This document shows positions 11,901-22,629 of a stretch of DNA of 64,000 nucleotides, piece by piece. The position numbers and the translations under genes were made by a program. The first letter of the stretch is position 1. Every line of letters begins with the position of its first letter. The DNA comes from Celoporthe dispersa (Eukaryota; Ascomycota; Sordariomycetes; Diaporthales; Cryphonectriaceae): NCBI GenBank assembly GCA_016584495.1, contig WAID01000003.1, positions 4,526,001 through 4,590,000 on the forward strand, written 5' to 3'. The notes under the pieces are model-generated. The model made no database searches, had not been told where the DNA came from, and saw nothing but the letters and a program-made list of their open reading frames with translations.

Positions 11901-12122
11901 CATCACCAGCCCAATAACTTTGGCACGGTGTGCAATGACCGCGTCTATGATGCGACGACAGCATACGGACGAGGTGACATTGCAACGAGGGACGATCCAA
12001 CGCACTTTCGCAACGCCACCAAGGGCACTGCGATGGCAGCTGGTGTCCAGCAAGCCGATGCGTATGATCAGGTTATACTCCAGAGCGCGCTCGCTGATGA
12101 TCATCCCAAGCCCAAGAGATGA
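8936..12122 (+). CDS. EST1/SMG7-type DNA/RNA-binding protein (with one-base frame break)
   Basis: Exons 8936-8985, 9115-9228 and 9283-12122; corrected product about 1000 aa. The N-terminal helical region includes FTFEQDAEEVMWKLHTFVNQAYRDL. A 14-3-3-like/TPR-type repeat region follows, with HATLLHLGDISRWR and LKPTHGAAHHQLGIL...NHLHIVYHLYRARAIETPHP, the hallmark of the EST1 DNA/RNA-binding domain, continued by NEAFANWFTKLHARLYKG and a helical core to about residue 520. The C-terminal half is Ser/Gly/Gln-rich and probably disordered. The family (Ebs1/Est1/SMG5-7) acts in nonsense-mediated decay and telomere maintenance; which one applies here is unresolved. At the GGG run 9883-9885 one base too many moves the frame: before it the protein ends ...NLEQ and after it resumes EFRKLL. 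It converges on adenosine kinase. Confidence 0.82.
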
Positions 12123-12639
12123 TGAAGCAACCACAGCAATGCCGAGACCACAGATACACCTCGAGAGACATTTGTTGCCAGCCCTGGCTTACCGCCTCGT
12201 TCTGGCCCCAGGGTGCTGACTGCCATGCGGTACCCCATCGCTGGATATCCAATCTGGACACGGATAATTGGGGCCCACAAGATCTCAGCTAGACCTGAGA
12301 CTGGGCCCTAATTCACTAATCATTGTGTGACTGCAGAAGTCTCTGTTTTGAGTTCGATGCAAGCGGAGGGGCTTCCTCCCTTGGAAAATTCGATTCTTTC
12401 TGTCTGGAACGACGGAGCTCGCTATCTACAGGCCGTCTGGACCTGTCAGATGGGGAATCATCAAGTTGAATTCTGAGATCAAGCGAACCGCTTCGCTGTT
12501 CCTGGCACATGCAAAACTACCGTTGTTGAAACCATGAGCTTTTAACCCCCCCGCCTCCCTTTGAAAAGCACTGGACGCCTGTCCTCAGCTCGGAGCCTAT
12601 CTCTCTAGGAAAGCAAATACAAGTGGATCATGAGCAAAC
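12123..12639. other. convergent 3' region EST1/SMG7-type gene / adenosine kinase
   Basis: 517 bp between two stop codons. No coding signal; presumably the two 3' UTRs. Confidence 0.5.
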
Positions 12640-14114
12640 TCAGTGTGAGCCTGGCTCGTAGGCCTTCTTGGGAAAGGGGAATCTATTGTTGAATTGATGT
12701 TAGTTCTGTCTGGCAAGATTGTGCGAAGGAACGACGAAACGAGCAAAGCACGAAAAGCTACTGCGCAGTTGTGCGGGCTGCACTCTTCCCACGGCATAGC
12801 CAGTTCTGTTCTGAGAGATAGCAAATGAAAAAGTATGCACTTACGAAGGGCCCAGCTCTTGAATGCTGAGCTTGGCCAGCCACTGGCCCATGTGTATGGA
12901 CTCCTCGAGGCTCTTGCCCTGCACGATACCGGCGCAGAGACCACCAGCAAAGGCATCACCGGCACCGTTCGTATCGTTGATCAAGGCCTTGTCGATCGGG
13001 TGCACGGGGTACTCCTTGATGGCGTCTCGCCCTGGACGGCGACGAGCGTGGGCTCGGTGCCGTGCGTGATGATGGCGACGCGCTTGCGCTGCTTGTTCTC
13101 CTTGGGCAGGTTGGCCATGAGCTTGGCGATCTCCTTCAGGTCCTTGGTGGCGTGGCCCTGCGCCTCGGCCCAGGTCTCGGCCTCGGTCTCGTTGCCGATG
13201 ATGTAGTCCCAGTAAGGGGCGCTGGCGTCCAGGGGCTCCTTGAAGAACTGGGCGATGAAGGGTGCCGAGAGGGAGAGCACGAAGATCTTGTTCTTGGCGG
13301 CGGCCTCCTTGGCGAGCTCCATGATCGCAGGGGGGCAGACTACAGCGGCAGCAAGAGAGTGGTTGTTCATCAGCTGCCAGTTATCTCCAGGGGGAGAGGG
13401 GGAGAGAGGATAAGGAGGGGGTTTGTTCACGGTCCAGCACATACCCGTGAAGTGGTAGCCGCCAATGTAGTACACCTCGGCGTTCTCGACCAGGCTCCAG
13501 ATCTCGGGCTTCTTCAAGTGGTCCAGGCCATAGTGGTTGGCGGCGCCCAGGTCGGTGCACATGCTCCTGTTGTGACCGGTGATGACGACACCACAGCGGC
13601 CGGTGGGCTGGGAGGGCTCGACGCGGTACTCGACGCGCAGGCCGGCCTTCTTGACGGCGTCGTGCAGGATGGCGGCGTACTTGTCGTCGCCGACGCCGCC
13701 CAGGTAGACGACGCTGTTGTCGGGCAGCAGGTACTGCGCGCCGCGGGCGGTGTTCTGCGCGGCGCCGCCCGCGATCAGCTTGGCCTCGTAGTTGTTGAGC
13801 AGCTCCTCGTACAGCGGCTTGTGGTTCTCCTCGGCGAGGATCGCGTCGTTGGGCTTGAGGCCATACTTGGCGAGGAGCTCATCGTTTCCGACGGCCTGGA
13901 TGTCTGGTCGTGCGGAAGAGGAAGGGCGGGTGGTCAGTCGAGGCCGGCGGCTTGTGGTGTGGGCGGTGGGAGCAGCTCGAGGGAGGGGGAGGGGAGGGGC
14001 AGCTTGGCCCTGGGGTTTGCCCGTGTAGAGCTCCCCCCGGGGGGGGGTTCAGAGGCACTCACCGAGGAGAGGGTTCTCCAGACACAGGAGGGTGTATTCC
14101 TTGGAGGCGGCCAT
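12640..14114 (-). CDS. ADO1: adenosine kinase (PfkB family; with one-base frame break)
   Basis: Exons 14114-14063, 13903-13445, 13339-12845 and 12682-12640; corrected length 349 aa. The enzyme phosphorylates adenosine to AMP with ATP, in purine salvage and in clearing adenosine from the methyl cycle; cytosolic. The N-terminus reads MAASKEYTLLCLENPLLDIQ, then LIAGGAAQNTARGAQYLL (PfkB sugar-binding motif), the SMCTDLGAANHY segment, and the catalytic C-terminal PfkB signature (DTNGAGDAFAGGL) with its base aspartate. The end is LSIQELGPSFPFPKKAYEPG. A base is missing at about 13025/13026: VAVQGE is followed in the wrong frame, while AIKEYPVHPIDKAL resumes one base away. The last intron donor (GTAAGT) contains an in-frame TAA, so unspliced message would end after ELGPS. 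Transcribed in tandem with uL2. Confidence 0.95.
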
Positions 14115-14907
14115 CTTGGTCAGTTGGCTTGGTGGGACAGATGTAGAGTGGAAAGGTCTGAATCTGTGTGCTGCTGAAGGGATGAGGATGGCGGGGTTGC
14201 AGTAGAAGAGCCTGGAGGTACGACCGGAGACATAGTGGGGTGAGATCAGACCCCTGGTTTCCACAGAGGCGAATCGGTACAGTCCCCGCGAAAGCATGCT
14301 GTCAGTCTAAAAAATCAATCAAAGTCGCCGAATCGTCGTCAATCGGGGGGTTTTTTCTCTCTCTCTGTTTTCTTTCCTTCTCCCCTCTTTTTGTCTGGAC
14401 ACGGAGAAAAGCTGGGCTAAATTAGAATGAATTGACACTGGAGGGCGGGATGCTTGTTTGTTCTTTATAGCGGCTGCATCACAGGGGAGGAAAATATGGG
14501 ACGGGCCAGATGCAAATAGGGTGAGGTGATCACACGAGGGGGCTCTTGGTCATATGATTCCACTCTGAGCTCATATCAGGTCGGAGCCAGGCGCAGAAAA
14601 CGAATCGCCCGAGTCTGCTCATCAATCCGCCTCCCATCATCTCCATCCCCCAGGAATGCATCTCCTTTTTTTTTTTTTTGATTGTTCACGTTCTTGATTT
14701 TATCATCTCAATAGCGAGACTTGTGTTTGTCGGACGACATGTCTCTGGTTTCGCAAAATCCCTTTTTATATTCCACGAGTGCCGGAGGTACTACCCATAG
14801 AGCGACGATTTTCGTCATGCCGCCCTTTCTTTGTACCAGAACGCGAGACCGATGATCAAAGCAATCCGATGAACCCAAACCCCAGAAAACAGCAGCCGTT
14901 GAAGCCC
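14115..14907. other. intergenic region between adenosine kinase and uL2 genes
   Basis: 793 bp, the upstream region of adenosine kinase and 3' region of uL2, both minus strand. It contains a T12 run near 14669-14680 and C/T-rich tracts at 14352-14395. An upstream frame in phase with the adenosine kinase ATG (from 14297) is not conserved in character and is not taken as an extension. Confidence 0.5.
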
Positions 14908-15869
14908 TTAGTCCTTCGTCTTCTGAGTACCACGCAGCAGACCAGTCCGTCTGGCGGCGATGAGACCCGCCTTCTGACCCGACACGGCGTAACGGTTGAT
15001 GGTGGAGGCTTTACCAATGTGTTGGTGGTTACCCTGTAGTCATGTGTCAGCACTTTCTCGTAGCCTGCAGGATCGTTGACACTTACACCACCGTGAGGGT
15101 GATCGACGGGGTTCATGGCAACACCACGAGTCTTGGGCCAGCAGTTGCGCTTGACGGCGAACTTGTGCTTGGCACGCGAGGCCTCTGTTTCACTTCTTGT
15201 CAGCGCAAAGATTCTCCCCAATCATGTTCCCGGCGGGCGGCGTGTGAGGGAGCAGCATGTGGACATAGTGACATGTCCAGCCTCCTGCATACTCTCCCCA
15301 CGGCTGCACCCATAGAATTTTCCACGTACTCAGCATGGGCTTGTCCGTTCGGCCACCGCCAGCGACGATACCGATCATGCCACGGGAGGCGCTGTGGACA
15401 ACCTTCTTGGCGCCGGAGGGCAGCTTGATACGGGTCTTGCCCTCGTCGGGGTTGTGGCCGATGATGGTGATGTAGTTGCCAGAGGTACGGCCCAGAGTGC
15501 CACGGTCACCAATCTTCTCCTCGACGTTGGAGACAACGGTACCCTCGGGCATGGCGCCCAGGGGCAGGACGTTGCCGACGGTCAGGGCAGCGTTCTTGCC
15601 GGCGTAGATGAACTGGCCGGTGTACATGCCCTCGTTGGCGATGAAGGTCTCGGTGTGGTGCTTGAAGCGGTAGGGGTCGCGGAAGACGACCTTGGCGAGG
15701 GGGCGCCACGGCCGGCATCGTGAACAATCTGCTTCACGACACCGCGGACGTAGCCATGTCGCTCGGCGTAGTCGAGAGATCTGAACTTGGCGGGGGCCTT
15801 GTTCAGGCGGGTGATGGCGTGGAATATGCTTGAGCGACCCTTGCGCTGGTTGCGGATGACGCGACCCAT
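14908..15869 (-). CDS. RPL2: 60S ribosomal protein uL2 (RPL2/L8; with one-base frame break)
   Basis: Exons 15869-15330, 15184-15087 and 15033-14908; the corrected length is 254 aa, the same as yeast Rpl2. uL2 is a core large-subunit protein next to the peptidyl transferase centre. The sequence begins [11 protein letters not shown] and contains [79 protein letters not shown] and the diagnostic [16 protein letters not shown], where the second intron falls between the GG and G codons. It ends [11 protein letters not shown]. The run of five C on the coding strand (plus-strand G's 15699-15703) is one short: RGAP is followed by a wrong frame while [12 protein letters not shown] continues one base away. 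An essential single-copy-type gene is unlikely to be truly broken. Confidence 0.97.
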
Positions 15870-17572
15870 CTTGACGGTTTGCTCGAGGCGTCAGGAATCT
15901 GTGTTGGTGAGAAGAGGTCAGTCGGGCTGGGCGTGGTGCGCCGTCGCAGGTCGACGCAAAGAGGGACAACCGTTTGCTCGGCTCGAGAGAACTAAACAGC
16001 AGCTGCGTCTCCAGATTTCTCAAGTGCGCGGCAGCAGGTCTCGGTTGGGGCGCGGGTGCAGGGTGGACGTACAGATGGGGGGGAATGGTCGTGCTGGGTT
16101 GACACTGAAGTTCGTGATTTGCAGGAGCGAAATTTTGAGGTTCAACGGGTAGGCTTGAGCAGATTCTGTGCGTCGATTTTGATTGGTTGGCCGCAGTATT
16201 ATGTAAGAAAAGCGGGTCCCACCTGCCAATTGCCCCAGGTGCTAGCGGCAAGGTCCATCTCGTCACTGCCCAGCGCAACCAACGCCCATGCATCCATCTC
16301 CTTTATTCACCCTCAACTGGATCCCAGCGCATCGCACCCTCGACAGGTACTCAAAAACCCGCCAAATCATTCCTGGTAGATTTTTACTAACCCTGTGGAC
16401 AGGTTTTGCATTTCTTCTGGCGCCTGTGGCGGCTGCTGCGCGCTTTTTTTTACATCTGAGCGACGTATCGCCATTCTGGAGCTTTTGACGTCGGAAATTA
16501 TGAATTTCGCGCCGAATTGCCTCGGTGGTGATGTTTTGGCCTGAAGGTGGAGAGCGTGGTTGTGGATCGGGTGAGCCGGAGAGTCCCAAACCTGGCGTCG
16601 CAGGGTGAAAGGCACGCTTGCAAGACAGCCCGCCCTAGACCTGACCGCGCTGCAACTCCGCCAAGTGGCATCTGAGGCACATCTGTGGCCCCCGCAACCA
16701 TCAAGTTCGTCATTGAGAAGGTTTTACAAGTGCAAGATCTTTGCTCTGGCCGGATCGGGCGGGTGTGGTGGTCGGTGCAAGGCTGGCTGCTACAGCTGCA
16801 GTCATCCCAGCTGTTGACAAGTGCGACGCTGGTTAACAGGCTGAACCGGACTACCGTGGCCTGCGAGGCTGCTCGCGAAAAGGCACCTTTGGGCGAGCTG
16901 CGGAGGTTGCTGCTGGTCCCAGGGGCGGGGTGGGTTTCGTACGCTGGGGTGGCGAGTTGTGCGAGAGGCCATACCTGATTCAGGTTCTACGTGACGGACC
17001 CCACGGCCGGAACAAATGTTGACATGCTCAGCACGTTACCATTCGTCTCGAGTCAGCAACTTATCCGTTCTGGGGGTGGAAAGGGATCTTTCGAGTACGA
17101 TTTGTGTTGTGAGTGTGTGTGTGTGTGGGTGTGGGTGTGGGTGTGAGTGGGTGGGCGATGGAGAACGAGATGGGTTCAGGTCGGCCAGGGAGATCCCTTG
17201 GCGGGAGGGTGAAAGAGCAAGAGGATGGCAGATGGGGGCAGGGTGATGAGATAGGTAGACAGCGCAGCAAGAGACAGACGACCAGTGCTGAGGCAGGTCA
17301 GATCACTTGATGGAAATAGCAATACAGAGAGACAGCCTTGACCGTGTTTTCGGATGGGTTTCTCCGGCCCGCCTATCATATCAGTGATCTGCCAAGTAGA
17401 CGGACGGTGCGGTGGTCCTTAGAGCCAGCGTCCAGCTGCCGCCCCAAAACCAGACGCGAGGACGGTGCCGTCATTCCCACCCACCTTCATCTAACCATCC
17501 TTCGAAACTTCGACCACACAACAACAAACTTCCCAGGGTTTGCCCAGACAACGCCACGCAGCACGCCCAAAA
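15870..17572. other. divergent intergenic region uL2 / WHIM1-like gene
   Basis: 1.7 kb between head-to-head starts. No supported ORF. It includes a G/T repeat tract (listed separately) and a pyrimidine/A-rich leader just upstream of 17573. Ribosomal protein genes of filamentous fungi often have 5' UTR introns; I cannot place one with confidence here. Confidence 0.5.
17111..17152. repeat. (GT)n plus GGGTGT-type repeat tract
   Basis: About seven GT units pass directly into repeated GGGTGT-like units, giving a G/T-biased strand. It lies some 420 bp upstream of the WHIM1-like gene start. Such G-rich strands can form unusual structures, but no function can be read from sequence. Confidence 0.8.
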
Positions 17573-19837
17573 ATGGCTGATGACGACTCGTCCGATTTAT
17601 CTTCTCTCTCCTCGTTGTCTCCCCCCTCCTGCCGATATCGATGATGAGGTCGAGGTCAAGACTGGCAAGCAAGGCATCCTCAAGTACCTGACCAAGACCA
17701 GGCCCGAAGATGCTGCCGCGTCCAGGAAAACGCCCCCTCCACGGAAGCGGGAGCAATCTCCTCCTCACGAACCTGTATTTGCAGACAATGAAGATATAGC
17801 TGTGAGTCAAAATCGCGTCCAAATCGCGGTTTTGTCGCGAAGGGGCGCGCCCCGCGCGTCTGCAGCCCCGGGCTGACCCTTGCCAGTTCATTGTCATGTT
17901 TCGCAAGCGGTTCGACAGCGCAATGCCCAGATCGCTGGCGCATTTCGGTCCTCTCGAGCTCGAGGAAGACATAAAGCAAGAGCCTCCCGCCGAGAGAGTC
18001 GAGCACTTCCTCTGTGTGGTGCTCGGGCTGCTCCTCAACAGAAAGCAGGACATCAAGTCAGTCGCGACTGTCCGCTCGCATTGCCGGCGCGCATAGCTTA
18101 CAGGAGATTAGGATTGGACACTACAACAAAGCCCTGGGCGAAGACGCCGTCTCAGGCGCGACATTCAAGACGCAGTGGCCACGGCACTGGACCGAGAATC
18201 CCCTCCAGGGCGGCACGTTTCACACAATCACACCCGAGAAACGACTCGACCTGCTGAAAACTCTTACCGTCTGGGCCCTCGGCCATTCTGACGCGATCAA
18301 GGCCCTGATCAACTCGGGCTATACAGGCAAGCGCACGAACGACGATCTCAACCAGCCGCTCTCGGTCCAGCCGTGGGGCGTCGACAGCGACAAGCGCCGG
18401 TACTACCTCATCGAGGGTGACGACAGCTGCTCGTTCAGAGTCTACCGCGAGTCGAACCCAGCCGCTCTCTACAACAGACAATGGATCAGCGTGGCGGGCA
18501 GCATTGACGAGGTCAAGGCTCTGGCCGAGAAGCTCGCCACGGCCGATGGGGGTCCCAATGCCCGCAAGCTCAGCAGCAACATACTGAAGAACATTGCAAA
18601 TTTTGAGGAGAAAGACGAGAAGCGGAAGCGTCGGGAGTACAGACGGCAACAGAAAGAACGATTCCGCCGCCCTGAGCCTGGGTTCTCTATCTACGAGGGA
18701 CGGACGCGGGGCAAACGGGTCAAATACACATTCTCGGACGAGGAGGATTTCCAGACCGATTCGACCAACAGAAGGTCGACAAGAAACACTAGAAATCACA
18801 GTCCGGTCGAGACAGGCCCTGTTGTGACGGCCAGCGGCCGGCAATCCCGTCCGCCCGCGCGGCTCAATGCCAACGCTGATACCCTGAGCAACGGTGGTAT
18901 CAGCGGCGCTCCCAGCGTGCAGGGCGATGCTGCGGACACTGAGATGAGCGAGCCACCGGACGTGGGACCGACCGGCCGGCCTCGTCGGTCCGCTGCTACA
19001 CATCGCGGCACGAACAGCTGGGCACACGCTCGCAAGAGACGGCGGGACTACCTGTCTGATGATGAGGAAGACGAGTCGGAACCTGAACTCGGCGATGACG
19101 AGGAAGAAGATCACGTTCCCCAGGACGAGACGGACGACGAGGAGGAATTTGAAAATGATGCTATGGATGAGGATGACAACGAGATTGCAGCCGACAGCCC
19201 TGGGTCAAATGATAGCCGCGTGGTCAAGCTCCCGATCAAGGTCAAGTTCGACAAAAACGGCAGGGTCAGGCGTCTTCTCAACGACGAGGACACACCGTCT
19301 GCCTCTACGCCATCGAACATGGTCTCGTCTCCTTCAGCAGCCGGCGAGCAGTCCGAGGACAGTCCCAGCGATTATCCCAACTACGAACCACGGCGGACCG
19401 AAGACGTCGTCAATGTCATGCCCTCAAGCCACTGCCGGAGGCAGCTGCGAAAAGCTGACGGCGCTTCTCAAGCCAACTCTACTTCGGCCCCCACAAGCCA
19501 CCCTGCTGTCGTCTCCCTCCCGACCTCGTCCGCGATGCCTCCTAACCCGCCTTCCACCTCACCGGACCTTGCCACCCTGCCGACTACCACATCTTCCATC
19601 TCGGTTATGAACGGCAGTTCGGGTGCCGCACAGTTCCCGGCGGATAAGAGCATCAACATTGAGTCGAAGCCTCAGCCATCTCCCACGCTGAGTAAACTCG
19701 ACAAGGCGGCCGCATCGAGCCAGGCACCATCCACTCCACTGGTTGGCATGGCCGTCTCGCCAGCCCTCGCCTTTCGGGGCAGTCCCGAGAAGGCTCAGTC
19801 CCTCCCCCGAGCGGTGGTGTCTGCTGATCGAGAATAG
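17573..19837 (+). CDS. WHIM1/DDT-type chromatin-associated protein candidate (with one-base frame break)
   Basis: Exons 17573-17801, 17887-18056 and 18112-19837; corrected product 707 aa. The acidic/serine N-terminus (MADDDSSDLSSLSSLS) leads to a helical region with FIVMFRKRFDSAMPRSL and GPLELEEDIKQEPP, then TPEKRLDLLKTLTVWALGHSDAIKALI, and a WHIM1-like segment DSDKRRYYLIEGDDSCSFRVYRE followed by WISVAGSIDEVKALAEKL. A charged coiled stretch (EKDEKRKRREYRRQQKERFRR) and a long acidic, basic and Ser/Pro-rich disordered tail follow. WHIM motifs occur in ISWI-partner proteins that contact linker DNA, so a nuclear remodelling role is inferred, not shown. The C6 run 17621-17626 is one base too long: the annotated ATG frame stops soon after, while PPPADIDDEVEVKTGKQ continues one base away. 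The second acceptor was set at 18111 (DIKIGHYNKAL); one at 18095 is possible. Confidence 0.72.
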
Positions 19838-20575
19838 ACTGCTCTTGCGGTATAGTTATGACGAGGGGCTTCGTTCAGGAGTTACGGGCTTTCAAAAGCA
19901 CTTGCATGAGATTCGGGACTCTCAGGGGGCGGGTTGTCGCTGTTTGTGTTACACACGTTTTCTGTCATGTTTTATATTTGAGTTATCTCTGCGGGCCAGT
20001 GAATTGGTCGCTAGACAAAAGATATTACCAAGGATGCCTAGAATAGAGGCATTGGAGCTATTTGTATCGCTACTATCAAGACAGAGAGCTCCTCGACCTG
20101 GTTCCACCGAGATCTCGAGGACTAGAAACAGTTTATAAATGTGCCTCGATGGTATGTCATTGATCATGATGTGTTCAGCTGTGCCCTGGCGCGAGTGGTC
20201 CACTGTCCTTTCAGTTGTCTTCGGACCTGTCTAGCTTCTACTTATGTCCCAACTATCATTATCGATTGTATTTGGGGATTTTTTCTGCAGGGCCTCCTAG
20301 TTTCATGACCAGAGGATGAGCATAATGCCAGGCAGCAATCATCTCGAGCAGAGCGCCAAGGTAGAGTCCATCGCAAAATATGGGCAGTTGCCACTGTGAA
20401 CCAGAGTGGCTGTATTGTTCTTGGGTGAAATTGTCATTTGTGTGGTGTCTCTGCTTAGCACAATCCGACTTGGACAAGATGCATCTCTCTCCCCCTCTCT
20501 CCCTCCCATCTCGGCCTGTCGTGAAAACCCGTTTCCCACCCATTGTTGCATCTGTGTGCGAGACGTCCTGTCCAC
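19838..20575. other. convergent 3' region WHIM1-like / RTA1 genes
   Basis: 738 bp between opposite-strand stops. No coding signal; AT-richer stretch at 19960-20060. Confidence 0.5.
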
Positions 20576-21854
20576 TTACTTATCGGGTCCAGTCTCCAGG
20601 CTGATGGGTCCTGTCGAGCTCTTCCTCCGCCGGGGCTCGTTGAAGATCAGCCCGGGATGCCCTACGCAGAGAGCAAATGCAGCGACAACAATAAGGCTGA
20701 GATGAACGTATGGTCAGCCGGTGCATAGAGGTTCGGGCAGAGGTAAGGAGCAGGGTGAGCAGAAAGGACCCTCTCTCGCCATTGGGAAAACTCACACCCC
20801 CTCAAGCCCGATAAACAAGTCCTCCCTCTTCACCAAGGGCCCGCCATATCCATCACTCAACTCCTCAACCCTGAATGCACACCGAGCAAGGATCACAAGG
20901 ACCGCCAGTGCCTCGAACACGTAAAACACCCTCAGCCGCTGCCCGAAGCCCATCCTCCTCATCATCACCGTCTTCTTGTAACCCTCCTCCTCCTCTGTCT
21001 CCTCCCGGCAGAGGCCGTCGTGGTGTTGGTGGCGCCCCGCAAGCCCGGACCTATGGTACCGCCAGACAAAGTCGGTGCAGATGGCGCAGAGGAGAACCAG
21101 GGTAGCGACCTGGAACGCGAGCCCGGCGAGGGCGACGTTGACGCCCGTCTGGCTTAGGCCGGCGGACATGGCGGACAGGGCACCGCCGGCGCCCTGCAGT
21201 ATGAGGGAGACGAGGTCGCAGGGGATGAAGAACCAGTATAGGAGGGAGGGTCGGAAGCGGGACAGGGCCGGGGCGAAGGTGGACATGCTGTTGCGAGAAA
21301 GAAAAAAAAAAGCCGGGGGGTTAATAATAATGAGCTGCTGGCTGAAAGGGTAAGAGGAGGAACCTGGAGAGACGTACGTATTTGCGAGGACCATGTAGAT
21401 TCCGGCACAGTAGAACACTGGTGCTGTCGTGATGCAGACTTTTGGAACAACATCTATTTAGCAGCCACATCATGAAAACGTCACCCCAAGGGCGAAGGAG
21501 CCTCCTCCCGGGGCGCGGCTCACCGACTTGAATCATGAAGGCGTTGAAGTTCCACAAGTCAGAAAACATCCACACGCGGGCGGCGTATCCGAGTATCTCG
21601 TCCAGGCAGCCGGAGATCATGCACGCCATGAAGGACCACGTCCTCGACCTCACCCCGAGCAGGACGTGCGCGACCATGGCGGCAAAGAAGATGGCCAGCA
21701 GGGCCAGGTTGGCGCCGAGGGATGGCCTGTAGCCGTAGACGCTCCACCTGGGCGAGCACAGGTCGATGGTGCAGTTGGCGTCGGGGCCGAAGAAGTCGAA
21801 GGTCGGCCGGCCGGTTGATGCCAGGTATGTATTGAGCGCTTCCATGCGATCCAT
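20576..21854 (-). CDS. RTA1-like seven-helix membrane protein
   Basis: Exons 21854-21524, 21453-21378, 21287-20796 and 20696-20576; product 339 aa. The sequence begins MDRMEALNTYLAST with an extracellular Cys-containing segment (DANCTIDLC), then YRPSLGANLALLAIFFAAMVAHVLLGV (TM1), ACMISGCLDEILGYAARV (TM2 with the conserved E-x-x-GY), CITTAPVFYCAGIYMVLA (TM3), SLLYWFFIPCDLVSLILQGAGGALSA (TM4, conserved CD-x-x-S-L-x-x-Q-x-x-GG), NVALAGLAFQVATLVLLC (TM5), VFYVFEALAVLVILARCAFRVEE (TM6) and LIVVAAFALCVGHPGL (TM7). RTA1 family proteins reside in fungal membranes and are linked to lipid-translocation stress, sphingoid bases and drug resistance. Splice phases all close and there is no frame break. The start was chosen at 21854; a second in-frame ATG lies three codons later. 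A TATATA element lies about 92 bp upstream. Confidence 0.92.
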
Positions 21855-21945
21855 TGTCTGTATTTGTGTGTGTATCTCTCTCTCTGAGAGATGTCTCTGA
21901 GGATGGATGGGATATCAGCTATGATTCTCCGCCTCAAACAGGGTC

Positions 21946-21951
21946 TATATA
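21946..21951 (-). promoter_or_regulatory. TATA-like element upstream of the RTA1 gene
   Basis: TATATA palindrome 92 bp upstream of the RTA1 ATG, a distance usual for a fungal TATA box. Assigned by position and consensus only. Confidence 0.4.
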
Positions 21952-22594
21952 CAGTACTGGATATGACGAGGCCATGTCGAGCCTCGAGCTGGCAGGCTTT
22001 GATCTGCACCCTCCACTGCTCGTCATGCCGAGACCGTCAAAAGCCTGGACCTGGACCTGTTTGACGTGCTTATCCATCTCTTGACTAGCATCCCACCGGC
22101 CGAGTCGATGGGACGGACGTGGTACAGCATCATCCTCACAACAGGCTGCGGATCGAGACAGCAGCAGACCCTATCCAGTCATCTCACACCCTCCCTCCGA
22201 CACCTCACTTGATCCATGCGCCCCTCGCTGGGACGCATGTCTGCTCTGCCGGCCCTTCCCAAGCGTTCTGGAGATGATATGCCCCCACACGAGACGAAAC
22301 ACACGTGATTGTATCTCGCAGCCCGCCATGGAGGTTGATCGGCACTACTGCCAGCTGCTAGCTGGTCAACTGGCCATCTTCGCGGTGATGCTTAGATCTG
22401 TGGATGGGCAGGTCTGGCGTCATGTTTAGCGCTGGAACCGGGCGAGGAGAAGGCAGGGCCTTTGGAGAGAAGCTTACTACTTAGGAAGATGCTCGGCAAG
22501 GCTAGACGATGATGTAAAGTGCGGCAAGGCTAGGAGGTTCAGCTGGACTGTGTAGCCACGTTGAGGTCGCTACCTCCTTGCTCACTCCTCAGAG

Positions 22595-22596
<2 letters not shown>

Positions 22597-22628
<32 letters not shown>
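22597..22628. repeat. (GT)16 microsatellite
   Basis: Uninterrupted dinucleotide repeat, 32 bp, in intergenic DNA. Confidence 0.95.

Positions 22629-22629
<1 letters not shown>

Noticed and set aside
13062..14177. 371-codon plus-strand frame
   Set aside because: It is antisense to adenosine kinase exons, which are clearly the coding strand; strong codon bias opens the opposite frame.
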